From assembly GCF_011758655.1 (NCBI RefSeq), contig NZ_JAAMPA010000002.1:248001-312000 (forward strand): a stretch of DNA of 64,000 nt, written 5' to 3'. The first letter of the stretch is position 1. The number at the start of each line of letters is the position of its first letter. The notes beneath the pieces are model-generated. The model searched no databases, was not told the origin of the DNA, and was given only the letters and a program-made list of their open reading frames with translations. Source of the DNA: Modestobacter marinus. Lineage in GTDB: Bacteria > Actinomycetota > Actinomycetes > Mycobacteriales > Geodermatophilaceae. This document shows positions 17,082-24,454 of this stretch, in pieces. The translations under genes and the position numbers were made by a program.

Positions 17082-17708
17082 ATGAAGCCGTTCTCCTTCG
17101 TCCTGGGTCTCCTGCCCTGGATCGTCTTCACCGTCGTGGCCGACCGGATGGCGGCCGACGCGGTCGCCTGGAGCGCCCTGCTCGCCGTCGCGATGACCGT
17201 CGTCGGCCTGGCCGTCGCCGCCCGGCGGCACGGGCCGACGGCGCTGAACGCGGTCTCGCTCGTCCTGTTCACCGGCATCGCCGTCGCCGGCTTCGCCGGT
17301 GGCGCGGGCGTCGACGACTGGCTGTTCCGGTGGGGGCAGCCGCTGGTGGGGGTGGCCCTCGGCCTGTACGTGCTGGCGACGGCCGCCACGCGCCCCTTCA
17401 CCGAGGAGTACGCCCGCCGGTCGGCCCCGCGCGAGGTCTGGGGGTCGCCCACCTTCCGGTCGGTCAACCGGGTCCTCAGCGCGGCCTGGGGCGCCGGTCT
17501 GGTCGTCATCGGGGCGGCCGGGGTGCTGGTCACGCTGCTGGACGAGCACGCCACCAGTCGCGACTCGGCGCACCTGCCCGAACTGGTGCTGAACTGGGTC
17601 GTGCCCCTGGTGGTCGTCTGGGCGCTGATCCGGTTCACCGGCGCCTACCCCGACCGGGTCACCTCGCACGCCGGGCAGGGCCCCGCCGTGGCACCCGGGG
17701 CCCGCTGA
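17082..17708 (+). CDS. Hypothetical five-helix membrane protein, predicted SARP target
   Basis: A 208-residue membrane protein: helices at about 5-25, 30-48, 57-75, 88-103, 136-155 and 168-185. A charged loop between the fourth and fifth (TRPFTEEYARR, then FRSVNRVLSAAWG) resembles DUF3159-like or VC0807-family membrane proteins, but I cannot assign a family firmly. ATG 17082 fits a leaderless start 9 nt after a -10 hexamer; no ribosome site is needed or seen. It is divergent from the antiporter gene, sharing a 226-bp region with one SARP-type operator facing each way, and converges on the decarboxylase gene. Confidence 0.65.
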   Translation: MKPFSFVLGLLPWIVFTVVADRMAADAVAWSALLAVAMTVVGLAVAARRHGPTALNAVSLVLFTGIAVAGFAGGAGVDDWLFRWGQPLVGVALGLYVLATAATRPFTEEYARRSAPREVWGSPTFRSVNRVLSAAWGAGLVVIGAAGVLVTLLDEHATSRDSAHLPELVLNWVVPLVVVWALIRFTGAYPDRVTSHAGQGPAVAPGAR

Positions 17709-17750
17709 CCCCGGCCGGTGCGGTGTCCGGGACGCGGCGTGCGCCGAGCG

Positions 17751-19544
17751 TCAGGGGCCCGCGCCCGGTGCGCCGAGGGCGCGGGTGAGGGTGGCGAGCA
17801 GCGCCGGGACGTCGTCGCGGGGGACGACGGCCTGCACGAGGGCGAACCCACCGGGGTCGTCGGCGGCCTCGCGGTAGGCCTGCCGCAGCGCGCCGACGGT
17901 GCTGGCCCGGTCGGTGCGGACGCGCTCGCCGCTGCAAAACAGGCGGGCCAGCGCGGTCCAGTCCCAGCGGGCGATGTCGTTGTACGGCTGGTCGGCGCCG
18001 TGGATGGCCCGCTCGACCGTGTAGCCGGCGTTGTCCACCACGACGACGAGCGCGGGCAGCCGCTCCCGGAGCACGGTGGCGAGCTCCTGGACGGTCATCT
18101 GGGCGGCGCCGTCGCCGATGAGCAGGACACCGCGACGGCCGGGCGCGGCCGTGCCGGCACCCAGGAGCGCGGGCAGGGCGTACCCGATGGAGGCCCACAG
18201 CGGCTGCCCGACGAAGGTCACGCCGGGCGGCAGCCGGTGCGGCGCCATGCCGTAGAACGAGGTGCCCTGGTCGGCGAGGACGACGTCGCCCGGGCGCAGC
18301 GCGGCCGTGGTCTCCCGCCAGAGCGCGGCCTGGGTCAGCGGGGCCGCGTCGTCGTCCGGTCGTCCGTCGGCCGGCTCCTCCGGCGGCGGCAGGGGAGCGG
18401 GGGTCAGGGCCGCGACCACCGGGCGCAGCGCGGCGAGCGCGGCCGGCAGCTCCAGCGGCGCGAACACGGCTGCCCCGACGCGCGCCGACCGCGGGGACAG
18501 GTCGATCGTCCGGGCGCGGGAGATCCGCTGGGTGAACAGGCCGCTGGTGAGATCGGTGAACTGGACGCCGGCCAGCACCAGCGCCGCGGCGTCCTCCACG
18601 ACCGCCCGGGTCGACTCCGAGCTGCCGGCCGCGCCGGCGTAGGTCCCGGCGAACCCGGGGGCCGTCTCGTCGAGCAGGCTCTTGGCCCACGGGGTCGTGG
18701 CGTGCGGCAGGGGCCCGGCGGCGAGCAGGCCGGCCAGCTCGTCCACCGCGCCGAACCGGTGCACGAGGAGGCCGGCGAGCACCGCGACCCGGTCGGTGGA
18801 CCCGGCCCGGGCGAGGAGCTGCGCGGCAGCCGCGGTGAAGGCCTCGAGCACCTCGGGGTCGGTGCCGTCGGCGCGGAGGGGGAGCGACGCCGGTGCGCGT
18901 TCGGCGGGCAGCTCGGCGACGTCCGCCGGCACGAGGAGGTAACCGGGCAGCCGGCTGTCCCGGACCTCGGTGAGCACGCGGTCGACCTCGTCGACGGCGG
19001 TGCCCGGTGCGAGCACGGCGCGGGCGCAGGTGATGTCGGTGTGCATGGCCGCGAAGTGGCCGAACACCCCGTCGCCCAGGGTGTGGTGCAGCGCGCGGTG
19101 CTCGGCCTGTCTCGCCAGTGCAGGGGCGCCCACCACGTGGACGACCGGCACGTGCTCGGCGTAGCTGCCCGCGATGGCGTTGACCGCGCTGAGCTCACCG
19201 ACGCCGAAGGTGGTGCACAGCGCCGCCAGGCCGCGCAGCCGCGCGTAGCCGTCGGCGGCGTACCCGGCACCGAGCTCGGTGACGCACCCGGTCCAGCGCA
19301 CGGTCGGGTGCGCGGTGACGTGGTCGAGCAGCCGGAGGCTGTAGTCGCCGGGCACCCCGAACACCCGGTCGACCCCCAGCTCGGCCAGCCGGTCGACCAG
19401 GTGGTCGGCGACGGTGTACGGCGCCATGTCCACGGCAGCCATGTCCACGGCGGCCATGTCCACGGCGGCCATGTCCACGGCGGTCATGTCCACGGTGACC
19501 GCGCCGGCGGGTGGGGAACCGTCGTCCTCGGGTGTGGTGTGCAC
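17751..19544 (-). CDS. Thiamine-diphosphate-dependent 2-oxo-acid decarboxylase (pyruvate/indolepyruvate decarboxylase-like)
   Basis: A 597-residue ThDP enzyme of the pyruvate/indolepyruvate decarboxylase group, converting a 2-oxo acid to aldehyde and CO2. The N-terminal PYR domain has GVPGDYSLRLLD with the catalytic Glu in CVTELGAGYAADGYAR, and the His pair HH in LHHTLGDG that marks decarboxylases. The C-terminal PP domain has the ThDP motif GDGAAQMT ending in VVDNAGYTVE. Indolepyruvate, phenylpyruvate or pyruvate are all possible substrates. GTG 19544 has GAGAGGGG upstream. The first 40 residues include five tandem M-A/T-A-V-D units that precede the normal start of the fold (YTVADHLVDRL). 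A SARP-type operator lies upstream. Confidence 0.85.
   Translation of the reverse strand: MHTTPEDDGSPPAGAVTVDMTAVDMAAVDMAAVDMAAVDMAPYTVADHLVDRLAELGVDRVFGVPGDYSLRLLDHVTAHPTVRWTGCVTELGAGYAADGYARLRGLAALCTTFGVGELSAVNAIAGSYAEHVPVVHVVGAPALARQAEHRALHHTLGDGVFGHFAAMHTDITCARAVLAPGTAVDEVDRVLTEVRDSRLPGYLLVPADVAELPAERAPASLPLRADGTDPEVLEAFTAAAAQLLARAGSTDRVAVLAGLLVHRFGAVDELAGLLAAGPLPHATTPWAKSLLDETAPGFAGTYAGAAGSSESTRAVVEDAAALVLAGVQFTDLTSGLFTQRISRARTIDLSPRSARVGAAVFAPLELPAALAALRPVVAALTPAPLPPPEEPADGRPDDDAAPLTQAALWRETTAALRPGDVVLADQGTSFYGMAPHRLPPGVTFVGQPLWASIGYALPALLGAGTAAPGRRGVLLIGDGAAQMTVQELATVLRERLPALVVVVDNAGYTVERAIHGADQPYNDIARWDWTALARLFCSGERVRTDRASTVGALRQAYREAADDPGGFALVQAVVPRDDVPALLATLTRALGAPGAGP
19423..19497 (-). 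repeat. Five tandem 15-bp units in the decarboxylase N-terminus
   Basis: CATGTCCACGGCGGC-type units start with CAT at 19425, 19440, 19455, 19470 and 19485, exactly 15 bp apart. On the coding strand each unit gives Val-Asp-Met-Ala/Thr-Ala, so every unit offers an in-frame ATG. Unit-number change would keep the frame. Confidence 0.85.
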
Positions 19545-19617
19545 GGTCCGGCCCCTCTCCCGTCCACCGGCCCGGGCGCAGGCCGGCAGCCCGGCGGCTG
19601 GTCCGCCGGACGTCCGC

Positions 19618-19650
19618 ACTGTGCCGGGCAGGCCTCCAAGGCCGCTCCAA
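19618..19650 (-). promoter_or_regulatory. SARP-type operator and -10 upstream of the decarboxylase gene
   Basis: On the minus strand TTGGAGC (19650-19644) and TTGGAGG (19639-19633) start 11 bp apart. Nine bases later is CACAGT (19623-19618), nearly the same -10 as before the hydrolase gene (GACAGT). The start codon is about 74 nt downstream. Confidence 0.7.
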
Positions 19651-19757
19651 CGAGCGTCGACCGGCCGGGCCCCGGTCGTCAGCCGCAGGAGACGTGACCG
19701 GCGGGCCCCGCCGGTTGAGCCGGGCGCGACGGTCTGGCCGACACGCCCCCGGCTTCG

Positions 19758-19763
19758 TACAGT
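19758..19763 (+). promoter_or_regulatory. Probable -10 element for a leaderless transcript
   Basis: TACAGT fits the TAnnnT -10 consensus and is followed by 7 nt and then ATG 19771. No ribosome-binding site precedes this ATG. The arrangement is typical of leaderless actinobacterial mRNAs. No convincing -35 is visible. Confidence 0.45.
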
Positions 19764-19770
19764 GCGCCGG

Positions 19771-20712
19771 ATGGACGGTCCGGGTCCCGTGCGGCCCCAG
19801 GGAGTCGAGGCGGCCAGGGATGGACGGTCGGACGAGGGGGCCGGTCCGGTGACCGGCGAGGGACCGTCGCACGAGGAGCTCGTCCGTTACCGCCGGGCGG
19901 TCGCCGAGCTCGTGGACGACCTGCCCGGTGCGGCGGCGAGCTCCGTCGTCCTGGCCGCGGCCCGGCGGCCCGAGGTGTGCGCGGTGCTCGACCACCTCCC
20001 GGGCGGTGCACCGGCCGCGCTGGAACGGCTGGCGGAGGAGGTCCGCTGCTTCCGGCCCAGCCCCCGGTCCAACGCGGCGACCGCCGCCCGGATGGCCAGG
20101 ATCGTGCTGCTCCAGCAGGTCGACGTGGTCTGGTACGGCACGGTGCCGCCGTTCGCCGACACGGAGGCCGTCCTGGGGGCAGCGGAGCTGACGTCGCTGG
20201 CGGCCCTGCGCCGGCGCGGGCAGCTCCGCTTCCACTACCGGGTCGGCACGAGCGCGCTGCCGCGCCGGGCGCGCGACCACGTCGTCCGCCGGTGGCTCCC
20301 CGGGCTGGAGCCACGGACGTCCGGGCTCAGCCACCCGCTGGCCCGGCCGGAGATGGTGGCCGTGCTCAACGAGATCGCCGACCGGTTCGCCGAGGCGGTC
20401 CCGGCGTGGCGCCGCGGCCTGTGGGTGAACTGCCTGGTGCGCAGCACGCTGGACCAGTACCGGCTGCGCGAGCTCGGGTACTCGGCGCTGCTGCCGAGCG
20501 CGCACTGCACCGGCCACGCCGCGGACATCGAGATGGCCTGGCTGCACCGGCACGGCGTGGCCGGGGCGCTGCACGACGTCCTGACCGACTACGCCGACGA
20601 CGGGACGCTCAACGTGATCGACGAGGGCCAGGCCTGGCACGTGTGCCTGCACCCCGACCGGATCGGCCACTACGGGACGACGGTCGCGCGCAGCGCCGGG
20701 GGAGCCCGCTGA
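19771..20712 (+). CDS. LAS/M15-like zinc-peptidase-fold protein (DUF5715-like) coupled to an amidotransferase
   Basis: A 313-residue cytoplasmic protein (no signal peptide). Its C-terminal third has the metal-site pattern of the LAS/M15 peptidase superfamily: VNCLVRSTLDQYRLRELG, then SAHCTGHAADIEM (His and Asp ligands spaced as H-x6-D), then DEGQAWHVCLHP (catalytic Glu and third ligand His). All four expected residues are present, so peptidase or amidase activity is plausible. The N-terminal 150 residues are helical and unassigned. The stop overlaps the ATG of the next gene (TGATG), so the two are translationally coupled. The start is inferred from the leaderless promoter; GTG 19849 is an alternative. 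Confidence 0.6.
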   Translation: MDGPGPVRPQGVEAARDGRSDEGAGPVTGEGPSHEELVRYRRAVAELVDDLPGAAASSVVLAAARRPEVCAVLDHLPGGAPAALERLAEEVRCFRPSPRSNAATAARMARIVLLQQVDVVWYGTVPPFADTEAVLGAAELTSLAALRRRGQLRFHYRVGTSALPRRARDHVVRRWLPGLEPRTSGLSHPLARPEMVAVLNEIADRFAEAVPAWRRGLWVNCLVRSTLDQYRLRELGYSALLPSAHCTGHAADIEMAWLHRHGVAGALHDVLTDYADDGTLNVIDEGQAWHVCLHPDRIGHYGTTVARSAGGAR

Positions 20713-22289
20713 TGTGCGGGATCGCCGCCGTCGTCGGGCCAGGGTCCGGGGCCGAGCGCGCGCGGTTCGACGCGATGCTCGCTGCCCTCTCCCCGCGGGG
20801 CGAGGTGGAGGAGGTCCTGCACGACGACGCCGCCCTCCTCGGCACCGCCCGGCTGCGCATCGTCGACCGGGAACACGCCGTGCAGCCCTGGGTGTCCGAG
20901 GACGGGCGGTGGGCGCTCTGCTTCAACGGCGAGGTGTTCAACCACGCCGCGCTCCGCGACCGGTTGCACGCGGAGGGACGCCGGACGCGGTCGGTGAGCG
21001 ACACCGAGGTCGTGCTGGAGACGGTGCTGGCGTGGGGTGAGCAGGCGCTGCAGCGGATGCGCGGGGAGTTCGCCTTCGCCCTCGTCGCGCGGGACACCCA
21101 CCGGGTGTTCCTCGCCCGCGACCCGGTCGGCGTCAAGCCGCTGTACTGGGCACGGGTGGCCGACCGCCTGCACGTCGCCTCCGAGGTCAAGGCCCTGGTC
21201 CCACTCGGCGTCCCGGTCTCCGAGGTGCCCCCGGGGCACTGCGGCTGGGCCGAGCCCGGCGCCGACCCGGACCTGCACCCCTGGCTGGACCTGTACCGGC
21301 TGGGCGAGGGCCGACCGGTCCTGTCCGACGTGGACGAGGCCGCGGCGGCGCTGCGGGAGACCCTCACCGACGCCGTCCGGATCCGGGTGGACACCGACCT
21401 GCGGGTCGGCGTCGTCCTCTCCGGGGGGCTGGACAGCTCCCTGACCCTGCTGCTGGTCCGGCAGCTGCACCCCGACTGCGTGGCCTTCACCGTGGGCGCC
21501 GAGGGCAGCGCCGACCTCGCGCACGCCCGCCGGCTGACCGCCGCGCTGGCGGTGGAGCACGTCGTCGTCCCCGTCCGGCCGCGGGACATCGGCGCCGGTG
21601 ACGTCCGGGAGGCGATCCGGGTCTCCGAGCTGACCGAGTACGGCGACATCATCAACGCCGTCGTCTCGCAGCGGCTGTTCGCGGCCGTGCACGAGGCGGG
21701 GGTGAAGGTCGTGCTCACCGGTGACGGGTCCGACGAGCTCTTCGGCGGCTACGCGATGTACCGGCGGGTCGCCGCCGAGGACCAGCGCCGGCTGTTCCTG
21801 CACAAGATCCGGCACCTGAGCCGCACCGAGCTGCAGCGGGTCGACCGGACGTCGATGGGACACGGCGTGGAGGCCCGGGTGCCCTTCCTCGACCCGACGA
21901 TGCTCGACCTGGCGATGCGGGTCCCGCAGGAGCTCAAGCAGCGCGACGGCTACGAGAAGTGGATCGTCCGGCACGCCTTCGCCGACCTGCTCCCGGACCA
22001 CGTCGCCCGCCGGCACAAGGACCCGATGTCGCACTCCAGCGGCCTGCACGAGCGGATCCGGCTGTTCCGGCCGCTGTTCCCGCGGATGTACCGCAGCTGC
22101 GGCTACGCGTGCCTGGCCCCGCTGCAGCGCGACTTCTCCGAGGTGCTGCGGGACCACGACCACGACCTGGACGCGGCCGTGGCGGCGGCGCGGACCCCGC
22201 GGGACCTGACCCTGGCCGAGCACGCCCGCGACCTCGCCGGGGCGGTGCGCTGGAACGTCGCCGCCGCGGTGCGCCGCCCGCCGCGCTGA
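20712..22289 (+). CDS. asnB: Asparagine-synthetase-like glutamine-dependent amidotransferase
   Basis: A 525-residue class II amidotransferase. Cys2 (MCGIAAVVG) is the nucleophile of the N-terminal glutaminase domain (RLRIVD, FNGEVFNH, SDTEVVLE). The synthetase domain has the PP-loop VLSGGLDSS at about 235-243 that adenylates the acceptor carboxylate, and GDGSDELFGGY. The length is shorter than E. coli AsnB (554) and the C-terminus is divergent. Because it is translationally coupled to a peptidase-fold protein, the acceptor may not be free aspartate; amidation of a peptide or cell-wall precursor (as LtsA/AsnB does for diaminopimelate) is an alternative. The gene ends before a strong hairpin. 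Confidence 0.8.
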   Translation: MCGIAAVVGPGSGAERARFDAMLAALSPRGEVEEVLHDDAALLGTARLRIVDREHAVQPWVSEDGRWALCFNGEVFNHAALRDRLHAEGRRTRSVSDTEVVLETVLAWGEQALQRMRGEFAFALVARDTHRVFLARDPVGVKPLYWARVADRLHVASEVKALVPLGVPVSEVPPGHCGWAEPGADPDLHPWLDLYRLGEGRPVLSDVDEAAAALRETLTDAVRIRVDTDLRVGVVLSGGLDSSLTLLLVRQLHPDCVAFTVGAEGSADLAHARRLTAALAVEHVVVPVRPRDIGAGDVREAIRVSELTEYGDIINAVVSQRLFAAVHEAGVKVVLTGDGSDELFGGYAMYRRVAAEDQRRLFLHKIRHLSRTELQRVDRTSMGHGVEARVPFLDPTMLDLAMRVPQELKQRDGYEKWIVRHAFADLLPDHVARRHKDPMSHSSGLHERIRLFRPLFPRMYRSCGYACLAPLQRDFSEVLRDHDHDLDAAVAAARTPRDLTLAEHARDLAGAVRWNVAAAVRRPPR

Positions 22290-22347
22290 CCCCCGGCCGC
22301 CCCCGGTGGAGGCACGGGAACGCAGCGCCGGCACCGCGACCGCAGGC

Positions 22348-22379
22348 GGGCGCGGCCAGCCCGAGGACCGGCCGCGCCC
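22348..22379. terminator. Hairpin terminator between convergent genes
   Basis: GGGCGCGGCC (22348-22357) pairs perfectly with GGCCGCGCCC (22370-22379) across a 12-nt loop, between the amidotransferase gene and the convergent small membrane-protein gene. It could serve both strands. Confidence 0.6.
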
Positions 22380-22385
22380 AGCGGG

Positions 22386-22817
22386 TCACCTGCGGCGGCG
22401 GGCCAGGACGGTCAGCAGCACCGCCGTGGCGGCGCCCGCGCCGATCACCCAGCGGCCGCGGTCGGCGGCGACCAGCACGACCGCGGCGCGTGGCTGCACC
22501 CGCCGGGTGCCCAGCAGCAGCGCGCCGGCCGGTGAGTCGACGCCGGCGCCGGCCACGGCCACCGGACGCGAGGGCGACTCCAGGTGGGCGGTGATCCCGG
22601 CCGCGGCCAGGGTGTCGGCCAGCCCGCCGACGTCCCGCCGGCCCGGGGCCACACCCGTCCGTGCGGTCGCCGCCTCCCGGACCCGGGCCACGAAGGCCCC
22701 GACGTCCTCGGCGACGACCCGCACGTCCGCCCCGTCGGCGTGCACCTGCACGCCCGACCCGTCCACCTCCAGCGACAGCTCCCCGATCAGGTGGAGCGGG
22801 CCGTGCGACCCCGTCAT
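22386..22817 (-). CDS. Hypothetical protein with C-terminal membrane anchor
   Basis: A 143-residue protein I do not recognise. The first 90 residues form short beta/alpha segments (GELSLEVDGSGVQVHADG, then VRVVAEDVGAFVARVREAA). A single hydrophobic helix near the end (GAGAATAVLLTVLA) is followed by RRRR, suggesting a tail-anchored or type II topology. ATG 22817 overlaps the stop of the upstream gene as ATGA, so translation is coupled. The last base of the stop lies 7 bp from a strong hairpin. Confidence 0.55.
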   Translation of the reverse strand: MTGSHGPLHLIGELSLEVDGSGVQVHADGADVRVVAEDVGAFVARVREAATARTGVAPGRRDVGGLADTLAAAGITAHLESPSRPVAVAGAGVDSPAGALLLGTRRVQPRAAVVLVAADRGRWVIGAGAATAVLLTVLARRRR

Positions 22818-23062
22818 CCCCGGCTGGCGTTCTCGGCGGTCGTGATCCGCAGCGTGCCGTTGAGCCGCCAGACGGCGCGCGGCGCCTCGGCACCGGTCTC
22901 CCGCGGCACCTCCACGACCATGTCGACGAACTCGTAGTTGATCGCTGCGCCCTTGCCGGTGAGGTAGGACCACATCTCCTTGCCGAGGTCGGCGAAGCTG
23001 GTGGTCTCGTGCGCCTTGATGTCGCGGGAGCCGGTTGCTGCGTCGGAGCTGGACATGCTCAT
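22814..23062 (-). CDS. Small hypothetical protein, coupled to the downstream membrane protein
   Basis: An 82-residue soluble protein of unknown function. It has an N-terminal Ser/Asp-rich segment, an amphipathic middle (FADLGKEMWSYLTGKG) and a C-terminal beta-rich half (AINYEFVDMVVEVP, AVWRLNGTLRITT). ATG 23062 has AGGAGA about 8 nt upstream; a second ATG two codons on is also possible. Its TGA overlaps the next ATG. It is divergent from the ABC-transporter operon. Confidence 0.6.
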   Translation of the reverse strand: MSMSSSDAATGSRDIKAHETTSFADLGKEMWSYLTGKGAAINYEFVDMVVEVPRETGAEAPRAVWRLNGTLRITTAENASRG

Positions 23063-23242
23063 CGGTGCGATCTCCTCGAGCGTCGGGTCGTCCGCCGGCG
23101 GTCCTGCCGACGTCGGTTGTGCACTACCCGATGCCCTACGAGCCGAACCGGTGACGCTCCGTCGCCGACATCGCCCGCGCGCACCGGGCCGGCGTGCCAC
23201 CGCCCGCACCGGTCGGCAGGACGTCGCCGGCAGGCGAGGGCC

Positions 23243-23280
23243 TTAACCGACGCGAAACGCCTGGGGACGAACCGCGAAAC
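23243..23280 (+). promoter_or_regulatory. GlnR-like box upstream of the ABC-transporter/deaminase operon
   Basis: TTAAC (23243-23247), six bases, GAAAC (23254-23258), then a second GAAAC (23276-23280) exactly 22 bp after the first. The GlnR box of actinobacteria is gTnAC-n6-GaAAC repeated with an 11-bp half-site period, so three of four half-sites fit and the third (GGACG, 23265-23269) is poor. The box ends 10 bp before a TAGCTT -10 element. Confidence 0.6.
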
Positions 23281-23290
23281 GACCCGCTCC

Positions 23291-23296
23291 TAGCTT
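23291..23296 (+). promoter_or_regulatory. Probable -10 element of the ABC-transporter operon
   Basis: TAGCTT fits TAnnnT. A start about 7 nt downstream gives a leader of roughly 65 nt before ATG 23367. The -35 region overlaps the proximal GlnR-like half-site, as expected for an activator-dependent promoter. Confidence 0.5.
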
Positions 23297-23325
23297 TCGG
23301 CCGAACCCCACGCCGGGACGGCACC

Positions 23326-23347
23326 CCACACCCCACTGCGGGTGTGG
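23326..23347 (+). promoter_or_regulatory. Leader hairpin before the ABC-transporter operon
   Basis: CCACACCC (23326-23333) pairs with GGGTGTGG (23340-23347) around the loop CACTGC, giving an 8-bp stem in the predicted 5' leader. GGAG (23357-23360) is the ribosome site and ATG 23367 follows. The adjoining CTGAGAG resembles half of a thi-box, but the second half is absent. Confidence 0.5.
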
Positions 23348-23366
23348 CTGAGAGACGGAGCACCTC

Positions 23367-24425
23367 ATGACCATCCGCCACCGCGCCGTGCGCGCCGGAG
23401 CCCTGCTGTCCGCTGCTGCCCTCGTGCTCACCGCCTGCGGGTCCGACGACGGCGAGGCCGCGGCCGCCAGCGGCGGGGAGGGCGACCTCGGCGACCTCAC
23501 GCTCCAGCTGTCGTGGATCAAGAACGCCGAGTTCGCCGGTGAGTTCTTCGCCGACAGCCAGGGCTACTACCAGGACGCCGGCTTCGGCTCGGTGACCATG
23601 GACCCCGGCCCGGGCGCCATCGAGACGCTCGTCGCCACCGAGGACGCCGACTTCGGTCTCAGCAACGCCGTCTCCACCGCCCAGGTCATCGCCGAGGAGG
23701 ACGCGCCGCTCAAGATCGTCGGCACCAAGTTCCAGAAGAACCCGTTCACGATCCTCTCGCGGGCCGACGGCGGCAACATCGCGACGCCGCAGGACCTGGT
23801 CGGCAAGACGATCGGGGTGCAGGCCGGCGGCAACGAGACCCTCTTCGACGCGCTGCTCGAGGTGAACGGCATCGACCCGGCCGACGTGACGAAGGTCCCC
23901 GTCGAGTACGACCCCGCACCGCTCGTCGACGGCGAGGTCGACGGCTTCCTGGCCTACCTGACCAACGAGTCGATCACCGTCCAGTCGCTGGGCATCGAGG
24001 TGACCAACCTGCCCTTCGCCGACAACGGGCTGCCCTTCGTCGCCGAGTCGGTCATCACCACCGACCGCATGATCGCCGAGGAGCCGGAGAAGGTGAAGGC
24101 GTTCCTCGAGGCCGAGATCCGCGGCTGGCAGGACGCGCTGGCCGACCCCGCCGAGGGCGCCCGGATGGCGGTGGAGGAGTACGGCAGCGACCTGCAGCTG
24201 GACATGACCAAGGAGCTCGAGCAGTCGGAGGTGCAGGCCGGCCTGATCGTCACCCCCGACGTCGAGACGAACGGCCTGTTCACCATCTCCGAGGACCTGA
24301 TCGAGCAGAACATGACCACCCTGGAGGCGGCCGGCATCGAGCTCGACGCCGCGGACCTCTTCGACCTGTCGCTGCTCGAGGAGCTGCTCGAGGAGAAGCC
24401 CGAGCTCACCGAGCTGCCGTCCTGA
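23367..24425 (+). CDS. NMT1/THI5-type ABC transporter substrate-binding lipoprotein
   Basis: A 352-residue periplasmic-type binding protein anchored as a lipoprotein: basic start ([11 protein letters not shown]), hydrophobic core and lipobox LTAC with Cys at residue 23. The mature protein has the NMT1/SsuA fold, with [25 protein letters not shown] near the N-terminus, the family's usual ligand-facing start, and [12 protein letters not shown]. The family imports hydroxymethylpyrimidine, riboflavin-type, sulfonate, nitrate or nucleobase ligands; THI5-like W-x-K-N-A-E-F points toward a pyrimidine-like heterocycle. It is the first gene of a six-gene operon behind a GlnR-like box. Confidence 0.85.
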   Translation: MTIRHRAVRAGALLSAAALVLTACGSDDGEAAAASGGEGDLGDLTLQLSWIKNAEFAGEFFADSQGYYQDAGFGSVTMDPGPGAIETLVATEDADFGLSNAVSTAQVIAEEDAPLKIVGTKFQKNPFTILSRADGGNIATPQDLVGKTIGVQAGGNETLFDALLEVNGIDPADVTKVPVEYDPAPLVDGEVDGFLAYLTNESITVQSLGIEVTNLPFADNGLPFVAESVITTDRMIAEEPEKVKAFLEAEIRGWQDALADPAEGARMAVEEYGSDLQLDMTKELEQSEVQAGLIVTPDVETNGLFTISEDLIEQNMTTLEAAGIELDAADLFDLSLLEELLEEKPELTELPS

Positions 24426-24454
24426 CCGGGACGGAGGCGACGGAGAGGTCGGAC

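Noticed and set aside
23320-23366. TPP riboswitch before the importer operon
   Set aside because: Only a hairpin and CTGAGAG are present; the ACCTGAT..GGATAAT..CC..GCGTAGGGA half is absent and the start codon follows too soon. Reported only as a possible remnant.
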